DNA of 9,319 bases. Source: Candidatus Rokubacteria bacterium RIFCSPLOWO2_02_FULL_72_37. GTDB taxonomy: Bacteria > Methylomirabilota > Methylomirabilia > Rokubacteriales > CSP1-6. Below are positions 6,742-9,319 of this stretch, in pieces. The stretch covers positions 1 to 9,319 of the forward strand of contig MGCE01000101.1 in the NCBI GenBank assembly GCA_001790315.1. Reading direction: 5' to 3'. Below the pieces are notes generated by a model, which had not been told where the DNA came from, did not search any database, and was given only the letters and a program-made list of their open reading frames with translations. A program made the position numbers and the translations under genes. The number at the start of each line of letters is the position of its first letter. The first letter of the stretch is position 1.

Positions 6742-6795
6742 GGGGCATCCCGGGCCTCCGCGCATCATAGAGACCCTCGTGCTATCGTGCAAACC
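6742..6795. promoter_or_regulatory. Divergent Ku / CPBP-ligD promoter region
   Basis: Only 54 bp separate the Ku ATG from the CPBP ATG. On the minus strand TTGCAC (6792-6787) and TATGAT (6769-6764, five of six to the -10 consensus) are 17 bp apart. This is a plausible housekeeping promoter for CPBP-ligD, giving a leader of about 15 bases. The -35 ends only 3 bp before Ku's ATG, so polymerase bound there would cover Ku's start. I see no comparably good promoter for Ku on the plus strand, nor a Shine-Dalgarno before its ATG. Confidence 0.45.
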
Positions 6796-7674
6796 ATGCC
6801 GGCGCACTCGATCGGCTCCGGAACGATCTCCTTCGGGCTCGTGTCGATCCCGGTCAAGCTCTACACCGCCGCCTCGTCGGGCAGCGTGTCGTTCAATCTG
6901 CTCCACGCCGCGTGCGGTTCGCGCATCCGGCAGCAGACGTTCTGCCCGACCTGCAACGTGGTCGTGGAACGCACGGCGCTCGTCCGGGGCTACGAGTTCA
7001 CCAAGGACCAGTACGTGCGCGTCGCCGACGAGGAGCTCCGAGCGCTCGAGGGCGAGGCCTCCAAGGTCATCGACATCGCCGAGTTCGTGCCGCTCGAGTC
7101 GGTGGATCCGATCTTCTTCGAGAAGACGTACTATCTCGGGCCGGACAAGGGCGGCGAGAAGGCCTACCGGCTGCTCGCCGACGCCATGGAGCAGCACGCG
7201 CGGGTCGCGCTCGCGACGTTCGTCATGCGCGGCAAGGAGAGCCTCGTCCTGATCCGCGCGGCGCAGGGCGGTCTGATGCTCCACACGATGTACTTCGCCG
7301 ACGAGGTGCGCGACTTCGGCGAGATCGACAAGGGACGGTCGGCGCGGGTGAAGGAGGGCGAGCTCGCCCTCGCGCTGCAGCTGATCGACGGCCTCTCGAG
7401 CCAGGAGTTCCGGCCCGAGCGCTACGAGGACGCCTACCGCCGGCGGGTCCTCGACCTGGTCAACTCGAAAGTCGAGGGCAAGGAGGTCACGGCGGTCGGG
7501 CCCGCGGTCCAGCGCGCCCAGGTGATCGACCTCATGGAGGCGCTGAAGGAGAGCCTCGCCAAGCGCGTCGCCCAGGCGCCCGCCGCCGGTGACGAGAAGA
7601 AGCCGCTCGCGAAGGCCAAGCGATCCGACGCGCCCGCGGTGTCCGCGAAGAAGGCCCAGGCGGCGAAGAAGTAA
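6796..7674 (+). CDS. ku: Bacterial Ku, DNA end-binding protein of NHEJ
   Basis: A 292-residue protein of normal bacterial Ku length. It forms a homodimeric ring that threads onto double-strand DNA ends and recruits LigD. The N-terminus has the hallmark GSGTISFGLVSIPVKLYTA (residues 7-25). It is followed by FNLLHAACGSRIRQ, then CPTC, RGYEFTKDQYV, VIDIAEFV, DPIFFEKTYYLGPDKGGEKAY and HTMYFADEVRD, all typical of the beta-barrel core. A low-complexity Lys/Ala tail (~263-292, eight lysines) ends the protein; such tails contribute DNA binding and LigD contact in the family. His37, Cys40, Cys50 and Cys53 are spaced like a zinc site. The start is the ATG at 6796, where family homology begins. A GTG at 6787 would add three residues. 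The longer upstream frame is antisense to the CPBP gene. Ku is transcribed away from CPBP-ligD. Confidence 0.97.
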   Translation: MPAHSIGSGTISFGLVSIPVKLYTAASSGSVSFNLLHAACGSRIRQQTFCPTCNVVVERTALVRGYEFTKDQYVRVADEELRALEGEASKVIDIAEFVPLESVDPIFFEKTYYLGPDKGGEKAYRLLADAMEQHARVALATFVMRGKESLVLIRAAQGGLMLHTMYFADEVRDFGEIDKGRSARVKEGELALALQLIDGLSSQEFRPERYEDAYRRRVLDLVNSKVEGKEVTAVGPAVQRAQVIDLMEALKESLAKRVAQAPAAGDEKKPLAKAKRSDAPAVSAKKAQAAKK

Positions 7675-7736
7675 CGCGGCGGGTAGCGCGAACGCCCTAG
7701 CGACGTTCCGCCGTCCCGCGGTGAGGCCGCCGAGGG

Positions 7737-7742
7737 TAGAAT
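7737..7742 (+). promoter_or_regulatory. Possible -10 element for the E1 operon
   Basis: TAGAAT matches the -10 consensus at five of six bases and sits 19 bp before the E1-alpha ATG, in the 87-bp Ku-E1 gap. There is no recognisable -35 at 16-18 bp. The implied leader of about 13 bases would leave no room for a proper Shine-Dalgarno: the purine run AAGGG at 7743-7747 would be at or before the start site. The rest of the gap shows no T-tract hairpin, so a terminator for Ku is not visible. Confidence 0.25.
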
Positions 7743-7761
7743 AAGGGCGGCGGCACGGCCC

Positions 7762-8907
7762 ATGCCCAGAACCGTCCTCGAGCCCCGGTTCCACGTCGAG
7801 TACCTCTCGATCCTCGACAGCGAGGGCGGGCTCGATGCCGCGCTCGACCCGAAGCTCACGCCCGACGAGCTCCGGGCGCTCTGGCGCGCGATGCTGCTCG
7901 GGCGTCGCCTCGACGAGCGCATGGTGCGCCTGCAGCGCCAGGGCCGCATCGGCACCTTCGCGCCGCTCAAGGGGCAGGAGGCCTCCCAGCTCGGGAGCGT
8001 CGCCGCGCTGCGCACGACGGACTGGATGGTCCCGTCGTTCCGCGAGACTGCCGCGATGATCTGGCGCGGCTGGCCCATCGAGAAGCTCCTCCTCTTCTTC
8101 GCGGGCTACCTCGAGGGCGGTCAGCCGGCGCCCGACCAGCACGACCTGCCCGTGACGATCCCGGTCGCGACCCAGCTCCCGCACGCGGTCGGCCTCGCGT
8201 ACGCCGCGCAGTACCGGGGCGACGACGCGGTCGTGATGGTCTACTTCGGCGACGGCGCCACCTCCGAGGGCGACTTCCACGAGGCGCTCAACTTCGCGGG
8301 CGTCTGGCAGGTCCCCGTCGTCTTCGTCTGCCAGAACAACCAGTGGGCGATCTCGGTGCCGCTCAAGAAGCAGACGCACTCGCGCACGCTCGCACAGAAG
8401 GCGCACGCCTACGGCGTGCCCGGGCTCCAGGTGGACGGCAACGACGTGCTCGCGGTCCGCGCGGCCGCGGGCGAAGCCGTGGCGCGGGCGCGGGCGGGCG
8501 GTGGGCCGACGTTGATCGAGTGCATCACCTACCGGCTCGGCGTGCACACGACGGCCGACGACCCGACGAAGTACCGGTCCGAGGAAGAGGTGAAGGCGTG
8601 GGAGCGGAAGGACCCGCTCACGCGCTTCCGCGCCTACCTCGAGGCGCGCGGCCTGCTGGAGGCGGGACTCGAGGAGACGCTCGATCGGGAGATCGCCGAG
8701 GCGGTGCGCCGCTTCGAGGCGACGCCGCCGGCCGATCCGCTGACGATGTTCGATCACGTCTACGCCGAGCGCCCCGCGCACCTCGAGGCCCAGCGCGAGG
8801 CGCTGGCCCGCCGGCTCGCGGCGAGCCCGGCCGCGCCGCCCGCCGACAGCAACGCGGTGCCGCCGGACGCGACCCCGATGCGCGGCCAGCGGCTCACGCG
8901 CAGGTGA
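7762..8907 (+). CDS. pdhA: Pyruvate dehydrogenase-type E1 component, alpha subunit
   Basis: A 381-residue alpha subunit of a heterotetrameric (alpha2beta2) thiamine-diphosphate 2-oxoacid dehydrogenase, which decarboxylates the 2-oxoacid and passes the acyl group to E2 lipoate. The ThDP-binding motif runs from GDGATSEGDFHEALNFAG (GDG at 163-165) to QNNQWAIS (NN at 192-193). Other family marks are FAPLKGQEA (67-74), the DWMVPSFRE stretch (87-95), the phosphorylation-loop-like HTTADDPTKYRS and EVKAWERKDPL. The whole resembles Bacillus PdhA (VKTLAQKA/GIPGIQVDG-type segments, here RTLAQKAHAYGVPGLQVDG) more than the single-chain E1 of E. coli. Branched-chain (bkdA1) or acetoin (acoA) substrates cannot be excluded. 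The last ~30 residues are Pro/Ala-rich and look disordered. The ATG at 7762 fits the family start; the Shine-Dalgarno is weak. E1-beta follows after 4 bp. Confidence 0.92.
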   Translation: MPRTVLEPRFHVEYLSILDSEGGLDAALDPKLTPDELRALWRAMLLGRRLDERMVRLQRQGRIGTFAPLKGQEASQLGSVAALRTTDWMVPSFRETAAMIWRGWPIEKLLLFFAGYLEGGQPAPDQHDLPVTIPVATQLPHAVGLAYAAQYRGDDAVVMVYFGDGATSEGDFHEALNFAGVWQVPVVFVCQNNQWAISVPLKKQTHSRTLAQKAHAYGVPGLQVDGNDVLAVRAAAGEAVARARAGGGPTLIECITYRLGVHTTADDPTKYRSEEEVKAWERKDPLTRFRAYLEARGLLEAGLEETLDREIAEAVRRFEATPPADPLTMFDHVYAERPAHLEAQREALARRLAASPAAPPADSNAVPPDATPMRGQRLTRR

Positions 8908-8911
8908 CGTC

Positions 8912-9319
8912 ATGCCCAAGCTGAACATGGTGAAGGCGTTGAACCTCGCGCTCTTCGAGGAGATGGAGCGCGACCCGGACGTCCTCATCCTCGGCGAGGA
9001 CGTCGGTGTGGACGGCGGCGTGTTCCGCGTGACCGACGACCTGCAGCGCAAGTTCGGATCGCAGCGCGTGATCGACAGCCCGCTCGCCGAGGCCGGGATC
9101 ATCGGCACCGCGGTCGGCATGGCGCTCTACGGTCTCAAGCCCGTCTGCGAGATCCAGTTCTCCGGCTTCGCCTTCCAGTGCTTCCACCAGATCGAGAACC
9201 ACGCGGCCCGCTACCGCTCGCGCACGCGGGCGCGCTTCCACTGCCAGATGGTGATCCGCATGCCCTACGGCGGCGGCGTCCGCGCCCTCGAGCACCACAC
9301 GGAGTCGGAGGAGCAGTTC
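8912..9319 (+). CDS. pdhB: Pyruvate dehydrogenase-type E1 component, beta subunit (N-terminal 136 codons)
   Basis: The start of the beta subunit that completes the E1 active site, cut by the right edge after 136 residues (the full protein is usually about 325). Family marks are the N-terminal KLNMVKALNLALFEEMERDP, LILGEDVGVDGGVFRVTDDL (the GEDV stretch contacts ThDP across the dimer), VIDSPLAEAGIIGTAVGMAL, EIQFSGFAFQ, and the MPYGGGVRALEHHTES loop. The ATG at 8912 lies 4 bp after the E1-alpha stop. AGGTGA at 8902-8907, spanning that stop, can serve as its ribosome binding site, so the pair is translated together. E2 (lipoyl acyltransferase) and possibly E3 would be expected beyond the edge; that is expectation, not observation. 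Substrate preference is as uncertain as for the alpha subunit. Confidence 0.93.
   Translation, partial: MPKLNMVKALNLALFEEMERDPDVLILGEDVGVDGGVFRVTDDLQRKFGSQRVIDSPLAEAGIIGTAVGMALYGLKPVCEIQFSGFAFQCFHQIENHAARYRSRTRARFHCQMVIRMPYGGGVRALEHHTESEEQF

Noticed and set aside
5299..6795. Upstream extension of the Ku frame giving a 791-residue fusion
   Set aside because: The extra part is antisense to the CPBP gene, highly charged low-complexity sequence without domains. Bacterial Ku starts at the GSGTISFGLVS region.
7675..7761. Possible terminator hairpins after Ku
   Set aside because: Short GC-rich complementary pieces exist, but none forms a compact stem with a T-tract, and such pieces are common at this GC content.
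6742..9120. Upstream extension of the CPBP frame on the minus strand, antisense to Ku and the E1 genes
   Set aside because: The extension has composition typical of an antisense shadow, and Ku and E1-alpha on the plus strand are full length and motif-complete. The natural start is the ATG at 6741.

Overview
The window is very GC-rich (roughly 70% by eye), densely coded, and its spurious antisense ORFs are what such composition produces. It suggests a high-GC bacterium with an environmental lifestyle. It carries a full two-component non-homologous end joining (NHEJ) system, an LTTR, a bar/PAT-like acetyltransferase and a Bacillus-type pyruvate dehydrogenase E1. A soil or subsurface lineage such as Rokubacteria/Methylomirabilota or a deltaproteobacterial relative is my guess from gene content only; nothing in the sequence fixes the taxon.

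Layout. (1) Bases 1-1950, minus strand: a LysR-type regulator (1950-1051), then a two-cluster ferredoxin-like protein with a large unrecognised C-terminal domain (939-64), then the first 22 codons of an unrecognised gene joined to it by an ATGA overlap. (2) Bases 1951-2022: a short AT-rich divergent control region with a likely LysR-type operator. (3) Bases 2023-2789, plus strand: a small hypothetical protein and a phosphinothricin-acetyltransferase-like GNAT enzyme, probably co-transcribed. (4) Bases 2793-6741, minus strand: a CPBP-family membrane protease whose 3' end overlaps the GTG start of ligD, which encodes a three-domain DNA ligase D (phosphoesterase-ligase-polymerase). (5) Bases 6796-7674, plus strand: Ku, divergent from the CPBP-ligD pair across 54 bp. 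(6) Bases 7762-9319, plus strand: E1-alpha and the start of E1-beta of a pyruvate dehydrogenase-type 2-oxoacid dehydrogenase.

How the genes fit together: Ku and LigD are the two dedicated proteins of bacterial NHEJ and are arranged head to head, so shared control is likely. The unusual part is the CPBP protease sharing ligD's transcript. The LysR regulator probably controls itself and the plus-strand small protein/GNAT pair, and perhaps the ferredoxin genes behind it. The E1 genes open a central-carbon operon that runs off the right edge.

There is no gene-free stretch longer than about 115 bases. I saw no tRNA, rRNA, CRISPR array, insertion sequence, attachment site or convincing intrinsic terminator.
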